DNA of 64,000 nt, from contig NW_027473344.1 of assembly GCF_050947335.1 (NCBI RefSeq), positions 992,001 to 1,056,000 on the forward strand. The letters are read 5' to 3'. The DNA comes from Megachile rotundata. Taxonomy: Eukaryota; Arthropoda; Insecta; Hymenoptera; Megachilidae. Shown here one piece after another: positions 17,231 through 33,166 of the stretch. The notes below the pieces were generated by a model. It ran no database searches, was not told the origin of the DNA, and saw only the letters and a program-made list of their open reading frames with translations. The stretch's first letter is position 1, and each line of letters begins with the position of its first letter. The position numbers and the translations under genes are program-made.

Positions 17231-17282
17231 CAATCACAATCATACTATCACAATCATACAGTCACAATCATACAATCACAAT
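13731..17282. repeat. Beta-family satellite domain, first stretch
   Basis: From 13,735 the marker becomes CATTCAAAGTCATGC. It is followed by units with CGTAC and CGCAC, and by the unit AATCAATATCATAC (15,471). The unit at 14,126 reads AATGAATATC where its partner at 25,267 reads AATCAATATC. The domain ends near 17,282, where ATGCAATC is followed by ATACAGCCATAATC and alpha markers resume. It is short (about 3.5 kb) and is copied almost entirely at 24.9-28.4 kb. Confidence 0.78.
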
Positions 17283-17461
17283 CATACAATCACAATCATG
17301 CAATCACAATCATACAGCCATAATCATACAATTACAATCATACAATCACAATCATACAATCACAATCATACAACCACAATCATACAATCACAATCAGACA
17401 ATCACAATCATACCATCACAATCATACAATCACAATCATACATTCAAAATCATGCAATCAT

Positions 17462-19350
17462 AATCATACAGTCACAATCATGCAATCACAATCATACAAT
17501 CACAATCATACAATCTCAATCATACAATCACAATCATACAATCACAATCATACAATCACAATCATACATTCAAAATCATGCAATCACAATCATACAATCA
17601 CAATCATGCAATCACAATCATGCAGCCATAATCATACAATGACAATCATACAATCACAATCATACATTCAAAATCATGCAATCACAATCATGTAATCACA
17701 ATCATACAGCCATAATCATACAATGACAATCATACGATCACAATCATACAATCACAATCATGCAATCACAATCATGCAGCCATAATCATACAATGACAAT
17801 CATACAATCACAATCATACAATCACAATCATACAATCACAAAAATACAATCATAATCATACAATCACAATCATACAATCACAATCATACAATCACAGTCA
17901 TACAATCACAATCATACAATCACAATCATACAATCATAATCATACAATTACAATCATACAGTCACAATCATACAACCACAATCATACAATCACAATCATA
18001 CAATCGCAATCAAACAATTACAATCTCCCAAATACAATCATACAATCACAATCATACAATCACAATCACACAATCACAATCATACAATCGCAATCATACT
18101 ATCACAATCATACAATCACTATCATACAATCACAATCATACAATCACAATCATAGAATCACAATCATACCATCACAATCATACAATCACAATCATACAAT
18201 CATAATCATACAATCACAATCATACAATCACAATCATACAATCACAATCATACAAATACACAATCATACAATCACAATCATACAATCACAATCATACAAT
18301 CACAATCATACAATCTCAATCATACAATCACAATCATACAATCGCAATCATACAATCACAAAAATACAATCATAATCATACAATCACAATCATACAATCG
18401 CAATCATACAATCGCCATCATACAATCATAGTCATACAATCACAATCATACGATCGCAATCATACAATCACAATCATACCATCACAGTCATACAATCACA
18501 ATCATACAATCACAATCATACAATCACAATCATACAATCACAATCATACAATCACAATCATACAATCGCTATCATACAATTACAATCTCCCAAATACAAT
18601 CTCCCAAATACAATCATACAATCACAATCATACAATCACAATCATACAATGACAATCATACAATCACAATCATACATTCAAAATCATGCAATCATAATCA
18701 TACAGTCACAATCATGCAATCACAATCATACAATCACAATCATACAACCACAATCAGACAATCACAATCATACAATCACAATCATACAACCACAATCAGA
18801 CAATCACAATCATACAGTCACAATCATACAATCACAATCATACAATCACAATCATACAATCACAATCATACAATCACAATCACACAATCAAAATCATACA
18901 ATCACAATCATACAATCACAATCATGCAATCACAATCATACAATCACAATCATACAATCACAATCATACAATCACAGTCATACAATCACAATCATGCAAT
19001 CACAATCATACAATCACAATCATACAACCACAATCATACAATCACAATCAGACAATCACAATCAGACAATCACAATCATACAATCACAATCATACAATCA
19101 CAATCATACAATGACAATCATACAATCACAATCATACTATCACAATCATACAATCACAATCATACAATCACAATCATACAATCACAGTCATACAATCACA
19201 ATCTTACAATCACAATCATACTATCACAATCATACAATCACAATCATACTATCACAATCATACTATCACAATCATACAATCACAATCATACAATCACAAT
19301 CATACAAACAAATTCATATAGTCACAGTCATGTAACCACAATCATACAAT
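17462..19350. repeat. Segmental copy D1, copy 2 (partner 1-2,100)
   Basis: This repeats the unit-variant order of 1-2,100 but lacks 17 units found near 190-440 there. It shares AATCAAACAATTAC, the 16-base TACAAATACAC unit, and the pair of CAACCACAATCAGAC units. Near its end it reads CAAACAAATTCATATAG where copy 1 reads CAAACACAATCATATAG. Beyond about 19,400 it follows the 9-kb version of the block (CATTCACAATC then CAGAATC) and not copy 1. Confidence 0.8.
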
Positions 19351-19839
19351 CACAATCATACTATCGCAATCATACAATCACAATCATACCATCACAATCA
19401 TACAATCACAACCATACAATCATAATCATACATTCACAATCATACAATCAGAATCATACAATCACAATCATACAATCGCAATCATACAATCACAATCATA
19501 CAATCACAATCGTACAATCACAATCACACTATCGCAATCATACAATCACAATCATACCATCGCAAACATACAATCACAATCATACAATCATAATCATACA
19601 ATTCCAATCATACAATCACAATCATACAATCACAATCGTACAATCACAATCGTACAATTACAGTCGCACAACCACAATCAGACAATCACAATCATACAAT
19701 CACAATCATACAATCACAATCATACAATCACAATCATACAATCACAATCGTACAATCACAATCGTACAATTACAGTCGCACAACCACAATCAGACAATCA
19801 CAATCATACAATCACAATCATACAATCACAATCATACTA

Positions 19840-22800
19840 TCACAATCATACAATCGCAATCATACAATCGCAATCATACAATCACAATCATACAATCGCA
19901 AGCATACAATCACAATCATACAATCTCAATCATACAATCGCAATCATACATTTACAATCTCCCAAATACAATCTCCCAAATACAATCATACAATCACAAT
20001 CATACAATCACATCATACAATCACAATCATACTATCACAATCATACAGTCACAATCATACAATCACAATCATACAATCACAATCATACAATCACAATCAT
20101 ACAATCACAATCATACAATCACAATCATACATTCAAAATCATGCAATCACAATCATACAATCACAATCATGCAATCACAATCATGCAGCCATAATCATAC
20201 AATGACAATCATACAATCACAATCATACAATCACAATCATACAATCACAAAAATACAATCATAATCATACAATCACAATCATACAATCACAGTCATGCAA
20301 TCACAATCATACAATCACAATCATATTATCACAATCATACAATCGCAATCATACAATCACAGTCATACAATCACAATCATAAAATCACAATCGTACAATC
20401 ACAATCATACAATCACAATCATCCAATCACAATCATACAATCACAATCATACAATCGCAATCATACAATTACAATCTCCCAAATACAATCTCCCAAATAC
20501 AATCATACAATCACAATCATACAATCACAATCATACAAATACACAATCATACAATCACAATCATACAATCACAATCATACAATCGCAATCATACAATCGC
20601 AATCATACAATCACAATCATACAATCGCAAGCATACAATCACAATCATACAATCTCAATCATACAATCGCAATCATACAATTACAATCTCCCAAATACAA
20701 TCTCCCAAATACAATCATACAATCACAATCATACAATCACATCATACAATCACAATCATACTATCACAATCATACAGTCACAATCATACAATCACAATCA
20801 TACAATCACAATCATACAATCACAATCATACAATCACAATCATACAATCACAATCATACATTCAAAATCATGCAATCACAATCATACAATCACAATCATG
20901 CAATCACAATCATGCAGCCATAATCATACAATGACAATCATACAATCACAATCATACAATCACAATCATACAATCACAAAAATACAATCATAATCATACA
21001 ATCACAATCATACAATCACAGTCATGCAATCACAATCATACAATTACAATCATATTATCACAATCATACAATCGCAATCATACAATCACAGTCATACAAT
21101 CACAATCATAAAATCACAATCGTACAATCACAATCATACAATCACAATCATCCAATCACAATCATACAATCACAATCATACAATCGCAATCATACAATTA
21201 CAATCTCCCAAATACAATCTCCCAAATACAATCATACAATCACAATCATACAATCACAATCATACAATCTCAATCATACAATCACAATCATACGATCGCA
21301 ATCATACAATCACAATCATGCAATCACAATCATACAATCACAATCATACAATCACAATCATACAATCACAGTCATACAATCACAATCATACAATCACAAT
21401 CATATTATCACAATCATACAAACGCAATCATACAATCACAGTCATACAATCACAATCATAAAATCACAATCGTACAATCACAATCATACAATCACAATCA
21501 TACAATCGCAATCATACTATCACAATCATACAAACACAATCATACAGTCACAGTCATGTAATCACAATCATACAATCACAATCATACTATCGCAATCATA
21601 CAATCACAATCATACCTTCACAATCATACAATCACAACCATACAATCACAATCTTACAATCACAATCATACTATCACAATCATACAATCACAATCATACT
21701 ATCACAATCATACAATCACAATCATACAATCACAATCATACAAACACAATCATACAGTCACAGTCATATAATCACAATCATACAATCACAATCATACAAT
21801 CACAATCATACAATCACAATCATACAATCGCAATCATACAATCGCAATCATACAATCACAATCATACAATCGCAAGCATACAATCACAATCATACAATCT
21901 CAATCATACAATCGCAATCATACAATTACAATCTCCCAAATACAATCTCCCAAATACAATCATACAATCACAATCATACAATCACATCATACAATCACAA
22001 TCATACTATCACAATCATACAGTCACAATCATACAATCACAATCATACAATCACAATCATACAATCACAATCATACAATCACAATCATACAATCACAATC
22101 ATACATTCAAAATCATGCAATCACAATCATACAATCACAATCATGCAATCACAATCATGCAGCCATAATCATACAATGACAATCATACAATCACAATCAT
22201 ACAATCACAATCATACAATCACAAAAATACAATCATAATCATACAATCACAATCATACAATCACAGTCATGCAATCACAATCATACAATTACAATCATAT
22301 TATCACAATCATACAATCACAATCATAAAATCACAATCGTACAATCACAATCATACAATCACAATCATCCAATCACAATCATACAATCACAATCATACAA
22401 TCGCAATCATACAATTACAATCTCCCAAATACAATCTCCCAAATACAATCATACAATCACAATCATACAATCACAATCATACAATCTCAATCATACAATC
22501 ACAATCATACGATCGCAATCATACAATCACAATCATGCAATCACAATCATACAATCACAATCATACAATCACAATCATACAATCACAATCATACAATCAC
22601 AATCATACAAACACAATCATACAGTCACAGTCATATAATCACAATCATACAATCACAATCATACTATCGCAATCATACAATCACAATCATACAATCACAA
22701 TCATATTATCACAATCATGCAATCACAATCATACAATCACAATCATACAATCACAATCATACAATCACAATCATACAATCACAATCATACAATCACAATC

Positions 22801-24855
22801 ATACAATCACAATCATACAATCACAATCATACATTCAAAATCATGCAATCACAATCATACAATCACAATCATGCAATCACAATCATGCAGCCATAATCAT
22901 ACAATGACAATCATACAATCACAATCATACAATCACAATCATACAATCACAATCATACAATCACAATCATACAATCACAAAAATACAATCATAATCATAC
23001 AATCACAATCATACAATCACAGTCATACAATCACAATCATACAATCACAATCATATTATCACAATCATACAATCACAATCATACAATCACAGTCATACAA
23101 TCACAATCATACAATCACAATCGTACAATCACAATCATACAATCACAATCATACAATCACAATCATACAATCACAATCATACATTCAAAATCATGCAATC
23201 ACAATCATGTAATCACAATCATACAGCCATAATCATACAATGACAATCATACGATCACAATCATACAATCACAATCATGCAATCACAATCATGCAGCCAT
23301 AATCATACAATGACAATCATACAATCACAATCATACAATCACAATCATACAATCACAAAAATACAATCATAATCATACAATCACAATCATACAATCACAA
23401 TCATACAATCACAGTCATACAATCACAATCATACAATCACAATCATACAATCATAATCATACAATTACAATCATACATCACAATCATACAATCACAATCA
23501 TACAATCGCAATCATACAATTACAATCTCCCAAATACAATCATACAATCACAATCATACAATCACAATCATACAATCACAATCATACAAACACAATCATA
23601 CAGTCACAATCATACAATCACAATCATACAATCACAATCATACTATCGCAATCATACAATCACAATCACACAGTCCCAATCATACAAACACAATCATACA
23701 GTCACAATCATACAATCACAATCATACAATCTCAATCATACAATCGCAATCATACAATTATAATCTCCCAAATACAATCTCCCAAATACAATCATACAAT
23801 CACAATCATACAATCGCAAGCATACAATCACAATCATACAATCACAATCATACAATCGCAATCATACAATTACAATCTCCCAAATACAATCATACAATCA
23901 CAATCATACAGTCGCAATAATACAATCACAATCATACAATCACAATCATACAATCGCAATCATACAATTACAATCTCCCAAATACAATCATACAATCACA
24001 ATCATACAATCACAATCATGCTATCACAATCATACAATCACAATCATACAATCACAATCATACAATCGCAATCATACAATCACAATCACACAGTCCCAAT
24101 CATACAAACAGAATCATACAGTCACAATCATACATTCAAAATCATGCAATCACAATCATACAATCACAATCATGCAATCACAATCATGCAGCCATAATCA
24201 TACAATGACAATCATACAATCACAATCATACAATCACAATCATACAATCACAAAAATACAATCATAATCATACAATCACAATCATACAATCACAATCATA
24301 CAATCACAGTCATACAATCACAATCATACAATCACAATCATACAATCATAATCATACAATTACAAACCATACATCACAATCATACAATCACAATCATACA
24401 ATCGCAATCATACAATTACAATCTCCCAAATACAATCTCCCAAATACAATCATACAATCACAATCATACAATCACAATCATACAATCACAATCATGCAAT
24501 CACAATCATACAGCCATAATCATACAATTACAATCATACAATCACAATCATACAATCAAAATCATACAACCACAATCATACAATCACAATCAGACAATCA
24601 CAATCATACCATCACAATCATACAATCACAATCATACATTCAAAATCATGCAATCATAATCATACAGTCACAATCATGCAATCACAATCATACAATCACA
24701 ATCATACAATCTCAATCATACAATCACAATCATACAATCGCAATCATACAATCACAAAAATACAATCATAATCATACAATCACAATCATACAATCGCAAT
24801 CATACAATCACCATCATACAATCATAGTCATACAATCACAATCATACGATCGCAA
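19840..24855. repeat. Segmental copy D2, copy 3 of 3
   Basis: This is the longest copy. CGCAAGCATAC lies at 19,900 and recurs near 20,628, 21,870 and 23,816. Two nearly identical stretches inside it start at 21,024 and 22,269 (ATGCAATC then CAATTAC, CATATTATC), so part of the block was duplicated locally. The offset to copy 1 grows from 17,263 at 3,761 to 18,130 at 4,571. From 23,461 onward it matches copy 2 at a constant offset of 11,141. Confidence 0.8.
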
Positions 24856-26173
24856 TCATACAATCACAATCATACATTCAAAGTCATGCAATCACAATCA
24901 TACAATGACAATCATACAATCACAATCATACAATCACAATCATACAATCACAATCATACAATCACAAAAATACAATCATAATCATACAATCACAATCATA
25001 CAATCGCAATCATACAATCACAATCATACTATCACAATCATACAATCACAATCATACAATCACAATCATACATTCAAAGTCATGCAATCACAATCATACA
25101 ATCACAATCATGCAATCACAATCGTACAATCACAATCGTACAATCACAATCGCATAATCACAATCGCACAATCACAATCATACAATCACAGTCATACAAT
25201 CACAATCATACAATCACAATCATACTATCACAATCATACAATCGCAATCATACAATCACAATCATACAATCAATATCATACAATCACAATCATACAATCA
25301 CAATCATGCAATCACAATCATACAATCACAATCATACAATCACAATCATACAATCACAATCATACTATCACAATCATACAATCACAATCATACATTCACA
25401 ATCATACAATCACAATCATACAATCACAGTCATACAATCACAATCTTACAATCACAATCATACAATCACAATCATACAATCACAGTCATACAATCACAGT
25501 CATACAATCACAATCATACTATCACAATCATACAGTCACAATCATACAATCACAATCATACAATCACAATCATACTATCGCAATCATACAATCGCAATCA
25601 TACCATCACAATCATACAGTCACAACCATACAATCATAATCATACAATCACAATCATACAATCATAATCATACAATCACAATCATACAATCGCAATCATA
25701 CAATCACAATCATACAATCACAATCATACTATCGCAATCATACAATCACAATCATACAATTACAATCATACAATCACAATCATACAATCACAATCATACA
25801 ATCACCATCATACAATCACAATCATACAATCACAATCATACAATCACAATCATACAATCACTATCATACAATCACAATCATACAATCACAATCATACAAT
25901 CACAATCATACAATCACAATCATACAATCACAATCATACAATCACAATCATACAATCGCAATCCTACAATTACAATCTCCAAAATACAATCTTCCAAATA
26001 CAATCATACAATCACAATCATACAATCATAATCATACAATCACAATCATACAATCACAATCATACAATCACAGTCATACAATCACAATCTTACAATCACA
26101 ATCATACTATCACAATCATACAATCACAATCATACAATCACAATCATACAATCGCAATCATACAACTACAATC

Positions 26174-26215
26174 TCCCAAATACAATCTCCCAAATACAAT
26201 CTCCCAAATACAATC
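26174..26215. repeat. Triple TCCCAAATACAATC variant unit
   Basis: Three consecutive 14-base units read TCCCAAATACAATC. Elsewhere this variant occurs singly (for example 803-816) or in pairs (1,379-1,406; 2,881-2,908; 3,426-3,453; 3,943-3,970). It differs from the consensus at 5 of 14 positions when kept in register. It is normally preceded by a CAATTAC or CAACTAC unit. The partner copy at 15,033 has two, so this is a one-unit expansion. Confidence 0.92.
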
Positions 26216-26929
26216 ATACAATCACAATCATACAATCACAATCACACAATCACAATCATACAACCACAATCAGACAATCACAATCATACAATCACAATCA
26301 TACAATCACAGTCATACAATCACAGTCATACAATCACAATCATACTATCACTATCATACAATCACAATCATACAATCACAGTCATACAATCGCAATCATA
26401 CAATCACAATCATACCATCACAATCATACAATCACAGTCATACAATCACAGTCATACAATCACAATCATACAATCACAATCATACAGTCACAATCATACT
26501 ATCGCAATCATACAATCACAATCATACAATCACAATCATACAATCACAGTCATACAATCACAATCATACAATCACAATCATACTATCACAATCATACAAT
26601 CACAATCATACAATCACAATCATACAATCAATATCATACAATCACAATCATACAATCACAATCATGCAATCACAATCATACAATCGCATTCATACAATCG
26701 CAATCATACAATCACAATCATACAATCACAATCGTACAATCACAATCATACAATCACAATCATACAATCACAATCATACAATCACAAAAATACAATCATA
26801 ATCATACAATCACAATCATACAATCGCAATCATTCAATCACAATCATACAATCACAACCATACAATCACAATCATACGATCGCAATCATACAATCACAAT
26901 CATACCATCACAATCATACAATCACAATC

Positions 26930-28150
26930 ATACAATCATAATCATACAATTACAATCATACATCACAATCATACAATCACAGTCATACAATCGCAATCAT
27001 ACAACTACCATCACCCAAATACAATCATACAATCACAATCATACAATCGCAATCATACAATCACAATCATACAATCATAATCATACAATTACAATCATAC
27101 ATCACAATCATACAATCACAATCATACAATCGCAATCATACAACTACCATCACCCAAATACAATCATACAATCACAATCATACAATCACAATCATACAAT
27201 CACAATCATACTATCACAATCATACAATCACAATCATACAATCACAATCATACATTCAAAGTCATGCAATCACAATCATACAATCACAATCATGCAATCA
27301 CAATCGTACAATCACAATCGTACAATCACAATCGCATAATCACAATCGCACAATCACAATCATACAATCACAGTCATACAATCACAATCATACAATCACA
27401 ATCATACTATCACAATCATGCAATCACAATCATACAATCACAATCATACAATCAATATCATACAATCACAATCATACAATCACAATCATGCAATCACAAT
27501 CATACAATCACAATCATACTATCACAATCATACAATCACAATCATACAATCACAATCATACAATCGCATTCATACAATCGCAATCATACAATCACAATCG
27601 TACAATCACAATCATACAATCACAATCATACAATCACAATCATACAATCACAATCATACAATCACAAAAATACAATCATAATCATACAATCACAATCATA
27701 CAATCGCAATCATTCAATCACAATCATACAAACATAATCATACAATCACAGTCATACAATCACAATCTTACAATCACAATCATACAATCACAATCATACA
27801 ATCACAGTCATACAATCACAGTCATACAATCACAATCATACTATCACAATCATACATTCACAATCATACAATCACAATCATACAATCACAATCATACTAT
27901 CGCAATCATACAATCGCAATCATACCATCACAATCGTACAGTCACAACCATACAATCATAATCATACAATCGCAATCATTCAATCACAATCATACAATCA
28001 TAATCATACAATCACAATCATACGATCGCAATCATACAATCACAATCATACCATCACAATCATACAATCACAATCATACAATCATAATCATACAATTACA
28101 ATCATACATCACAATCATACAATCACAATCATACAATCGCAATCATACAA
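26930..28150. repeat. Segmental copy D4, copy 1 (partner about 33,167-34,390)
   Basis: Landmarks CAACTACCATCACCC (27,004 and 33,241), CATTCAAAGTC then ATGCAATC (27,264 and 33,501), a second ATGCAATC (27,488 and 33,725) and CAGTCACAACC (near 27,950 and 34,187) all sit 6,237 bases apart. To the left of about 26,930 the two copies differ: this copy has CAACCATAC and CGATCG units that the partner lacks. Confidence 0.75.
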
Positions 28151-28809
28151 CTACCATCACCCAAATACAATCATACAATCACAATCATACAATCACAATC
28201 ATACAATCACAATCATACAATCACAATCATACAATCACAATCATACTATCACAATCATACAATCACAATCATACATTCACAATCATACAATCACAATCAT
28301 ACAATCACAGTCATACAATCACAATCTTACAATCACAATCATACAATCACAATCATACAATCACAGTCATACAATCACAGTCATACAATCACAATCATAC
28401 TATCACAATCATACAGTCACAATCATACAATCACAATCATACAATCACAATCATACTATCGCAATCATACAATCGCAATCATACCATCACAATCATACAG
28501 TCACAACCATACAATCATAATCATACAATCACAATCATACAATCATAATCATACAATCACAATCATACAATCACAATCATACAATCACAATCATACAATC
28601 ACAATCATACTATCGCAATCATACAATCACAATCATACAATTACAATCATACAATCACAATCATACAATCACAATCATACAATCACCATCATACAATCAC
28701 AATCATACAATCACAATCATACAATCACAATCATACAATCACTATCATACAATCACAATCATACAATCACAATCATACAATCACAATCATACAATCACAA
28801 TCATACAAT

Positions 28810-30600
28810 AACAATCATACAATCGCAATCATACAACTACAATCTCCCAAATACAATCTCCCAAATACAATCATACAATCACAATCATACAATCACAATC
28901 ATACAATCACAATCATACAATCACAATCATACTATCACAATCATACAATCACAATCATACAATCACAATCATACAATCACAATCATCCAATCACAGTCAT
29001 ACAATCACAATCTTACAATCACAATCATACAATCACAATCATACAATCACAGTCAAACAAACACAGTCATACAATCACAATCATACTATCACAATCATAC
29101 AATCACAATCATACAATCGCAATCATACAATCGCAATCACACAATCACAATCATACAATCACAATCATACAGTCACAATCATACAATCACAATCATACAA
29201 TCACAATCATACAATCGCAATCATATAATTACAATCTCCAAAATACAATCTCCCAAATACAATCATACAATCACAATCATACAATCACAAGCATACAATC
29301 ACAATCATACTATCACAATCATACAATCCGAATCATACAATCACAATCATACAATCACAATCATACAATCACAATCATACAATCACAGTCATACAATCAC
29401 AATCTTACAATCACAATCATACTATCACAATCATACAATGATAATCATACAATCACAATCATACAATCACAATCGTACAATCACAATCGTACAATCACAA
29501 TCGCACAATCACAATCATATAATCACAGTCATACAATCACAATCATACAATCACAATCATACGATCGCAATCATACAATCACGATCATACCATCACAATC
29601 ATACAATCACAATCATACAATCATAATCATACAATTACAATCATACATCACAATCATACAATCACAATCATACAATCGCAATCATGCAACTACAATCTCC
29701 CAAATACAATCATACAATCACAATCATACAATCACAAACATACAATCGCAATCATACTATCACAATCATACAAACACAATCATACAATCACAATCATACA
29801 ATCACAATCATACAACCACAATCAGACAATCACAATCATACAATCACAATCATACAATCACAGTCATATAATCACAGTCATACAATCACAATCATACTAT
29901 CACTATCATACAATCACAATCATACAATCACAGTCATACAATCGCAATCATACAATCACAATCATACCATCACAATCATACAATCACAGTCATACAATCA
30001 CAGTCATACAATCACAATCATACAATCACAATCATACAGTCACAATCATACTATCGCAATCATACAATCACAATCATACAATCACAATCATACAATCACA
30101 ATCATACAATCACAATCATACAATCACAATCATACAATCACAATCATACTATCACAATCATACAATCACAATCATACAATCACAATCATACAATCAATAT
30201 CATACAATCACAATCATACAATCACAATCATGCAATCACAATCATACAATCGCAATCATACAATCACAATCATACAATCACAATCGTACAATCACAATCA
30301 TACAATCACAATCATACAATCACAATCATACAATCACAATCATACAATCACAAAAATACAATCATAATCATACAATCACAATCATACAATCGCAATCATT
30401 CAATCACAATCATACAATCATAATCATACAATCACAATCATACGATCGCAATCATACAATCACAATCATACCATCACAATCATACAATCACAATCATACA
30501 ATCATAATCATACAATTACAATCATACATCACAATCATACAATCACAGTCATACAATCGCAATCATACAACTACCATCACCCAAATACAATCATACAATC
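28810..30600. repeat. Segmental copy D5, copy 1 (related to 34,670-36,100)
   Basis: The unit order around the CGCAATC-CAACTAC-TCCC-TCCC group (28,818 and about 34,678) and around ATGATAATC with two CGTAC and one CGCAC units (29,438 and 35,297, offset 5,859) is shared. The stretch also shares CATATAATC, CACGATCATACC and CAACCACAATCAGAC with the partner. Both are relatives of 39,479-40,840, 45.4-45.9 kb, 50.5-51 kb, 54.2-54.7 kb and 60.8-61.3 kb. Confidence 0.68.
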
Positions 30601-33166
30601 ACAATCATACAATCGCAATCATACAATCACAATCATACAATCATAATCATACAATTACAGTCATACATCACAATCATACAATCACAATCATACAATCGCA
30701 ATCATACAACTACCATCACCCAAATACAATCATACAATCACAAGCATACAATCACAATCATACAATCGCAATCATACAATCACAATCATACAATCACAAT
30801 CATACAATCACAATCATACTATCACAATCATACAATCACAATCATACATTCACAATCATACAATCACAATCATACAATCACAATCTTACAATCACAATCA
30901 TACAATCACAAAAATACAATCATAATCATACAATCACAATCATACAATCGCAATCATACAATCACAATCATACTATCACAATCATACAATCACAATCATA
31001 CAATCACAATCATACATTCAAAGTGATGCAATCACAATCATACAATCACAATCATGCAATCACAATCGTACAATCACAATCGTACAATCACAATCGCATA
31101 ATCACAATCGCACAATCACAATCGCACAATCACAGTCATACAATCACAGTCATACAATCACAATCATACAATCACAATCATACTATCACAATCATACAAT
31201 CACAATCATACAATCACAATCATACAATCAATATCATACAATCACAATCATACAATCACAATCATGCAATCACAATCATACAATCGCATTCATACAATCG
31301 CAATCATACAATCACAATCGTACAATCACAATCGTACAATCACAATCATACAATCACAATCATACAATCACAATCATACAATCACAATCATACAATCACA
31401 AAAATACAATCATAATCATACAATCACAATCATACAATCGCAATCATTCAATCACAATCATACAATCATAATCATACAATCACAATCATACGATCGCAAT
31501 CATACAATCACAATCATACCATCACAATCATACAATCACAGTCATACAATCATAATCATACAATTACAATCATACATCACAATCATACAATCACAATCAT
31601 ACAATCGCAATCATACAACTACCATCACCCAAATACAATCATACAATCACAATCATACAATCACAATCATACAATCACAATCATACTATCACAATCATAC
31701 AATCACAATCATACATTCACAATCATACAATCACAATCATACAATCACAGTCATACAATCACAATCTTACAATCACAATCATACAATCACAGTCATACAA
31801 TCACAGTCATACAATCACAATCATACTATCACAATCATACAGTCACAATCATACAATCACAATCATACAATCACAATCATACTATCGCAATCATACAATC
31901 GCAATCATACCATCACAATCATACAGTCACAACCATACAATCATAATCATACAATCACAATCATACAATCATAATCATACAATCACAATCATACAATCGC
32001 AGTCATACAATCACAATCATACAATCACAATCATACTATCACAATCATACAATCACAATCATACATTCACAATCATACAATCACAATCATACAATCACAG
32101 TCATACAATCACAATCTTACAATCACAATCATACAATCACAATCATACAATCACAGTCATACAATCACAGTCATACAATCACAATCATACTATCACAATC
32201 ATACAGTCACAATCATACAATCACAACCATACAATCACAATCATACTATCGCAATCATACAATCGCAATCATACCATCACAATCATACAGTCACAACCAT
32301 ACAATCATAATCATACAATCACAATCATACAATCATAATCATACAATCACAATCATACAATCGCAATCATACAATCACAATCATACAATCACAATCATAC
32401 TATCGCAATCATACAATCACAATCATACAATTACAATCATACAATCACAATCATACAATCACAATCATACAATCACCATCATACAATCACAGTCATACAA
32501 TCACAATCTTACAATCACAATCATACTATCACAATCATACAATCACAATCATACAATCACAATCATACAATCGCAATCATGCAACTACAATCTCCCAAAT
32601 ACAATCTCCCAAATACAATCATACAATCACAATCATACAATCACAATCATACAATCACAATCATACAACCACAATCAGACAATCACAATCATACAATCAC
32701 AGTCATACAATCACAGTCATACAATCACAATCATACTATCACTATCATACAATCACAATCATACAATCACAGTCATACAATCGCAATCATACAATCACAA
32801 TCATACCATCACAATCATACAATCACAGTCATACAATCACAGTCATACAATCACAATCATACAATCACAATCATACAGTCACAATCATACTATCGCAATC
32901 ATACAATCACAATCATACAATCACAATCATACAATCACAATCATACAATCACAATCATACAATCACAATCATACAATCACAATCATACTATCACAATCAT
33001 ACAATCACAATCATACAATCACAATCATACAATCAATATCATACAATCACAATCATACAATCACAATCATGCAATCACAATCATACAATCGCATTCATAC
33101 AATCGCAATCATACAATCACAATCATACAATCACAATCGTACAATCACAATCATACAATCACAATC

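Larger units (their letters stand above)
17283..24860. repeat. Alpha-family satellite domain, second stretch
   Basis: Alpha markers (CATTCAAAATC, CAGCCATAATC, CAGACAATC, GTCATGTAATC) return at about 17,290 and persist to about 24,860. The next CATTCAAA unit, at 24,876, is of the beta type. Most of this stretch can be matched to the first alpha domain, from 1-2.1 kb and then 2.8-6.9 kb. That suggests the domain was copied as large blocks and did not diverge unit by unit. Confidence 0.78.
23430..28370. repeat. Segmental copy D3, copy 2 (partner 12,290-17,230)
   Basis: Near-identical in unit order to 12,290-17,230. Differences seen include AATCAATATC here against AATGAATATC there, three TCCC units here against two (26,174-26,215), and one-unit gains or losses. 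Similarity to the partner stops near 17,230/28,370: copy 1 switches to alpha units, whereas copy 2 continues in beta units. Confidence 0.85.
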
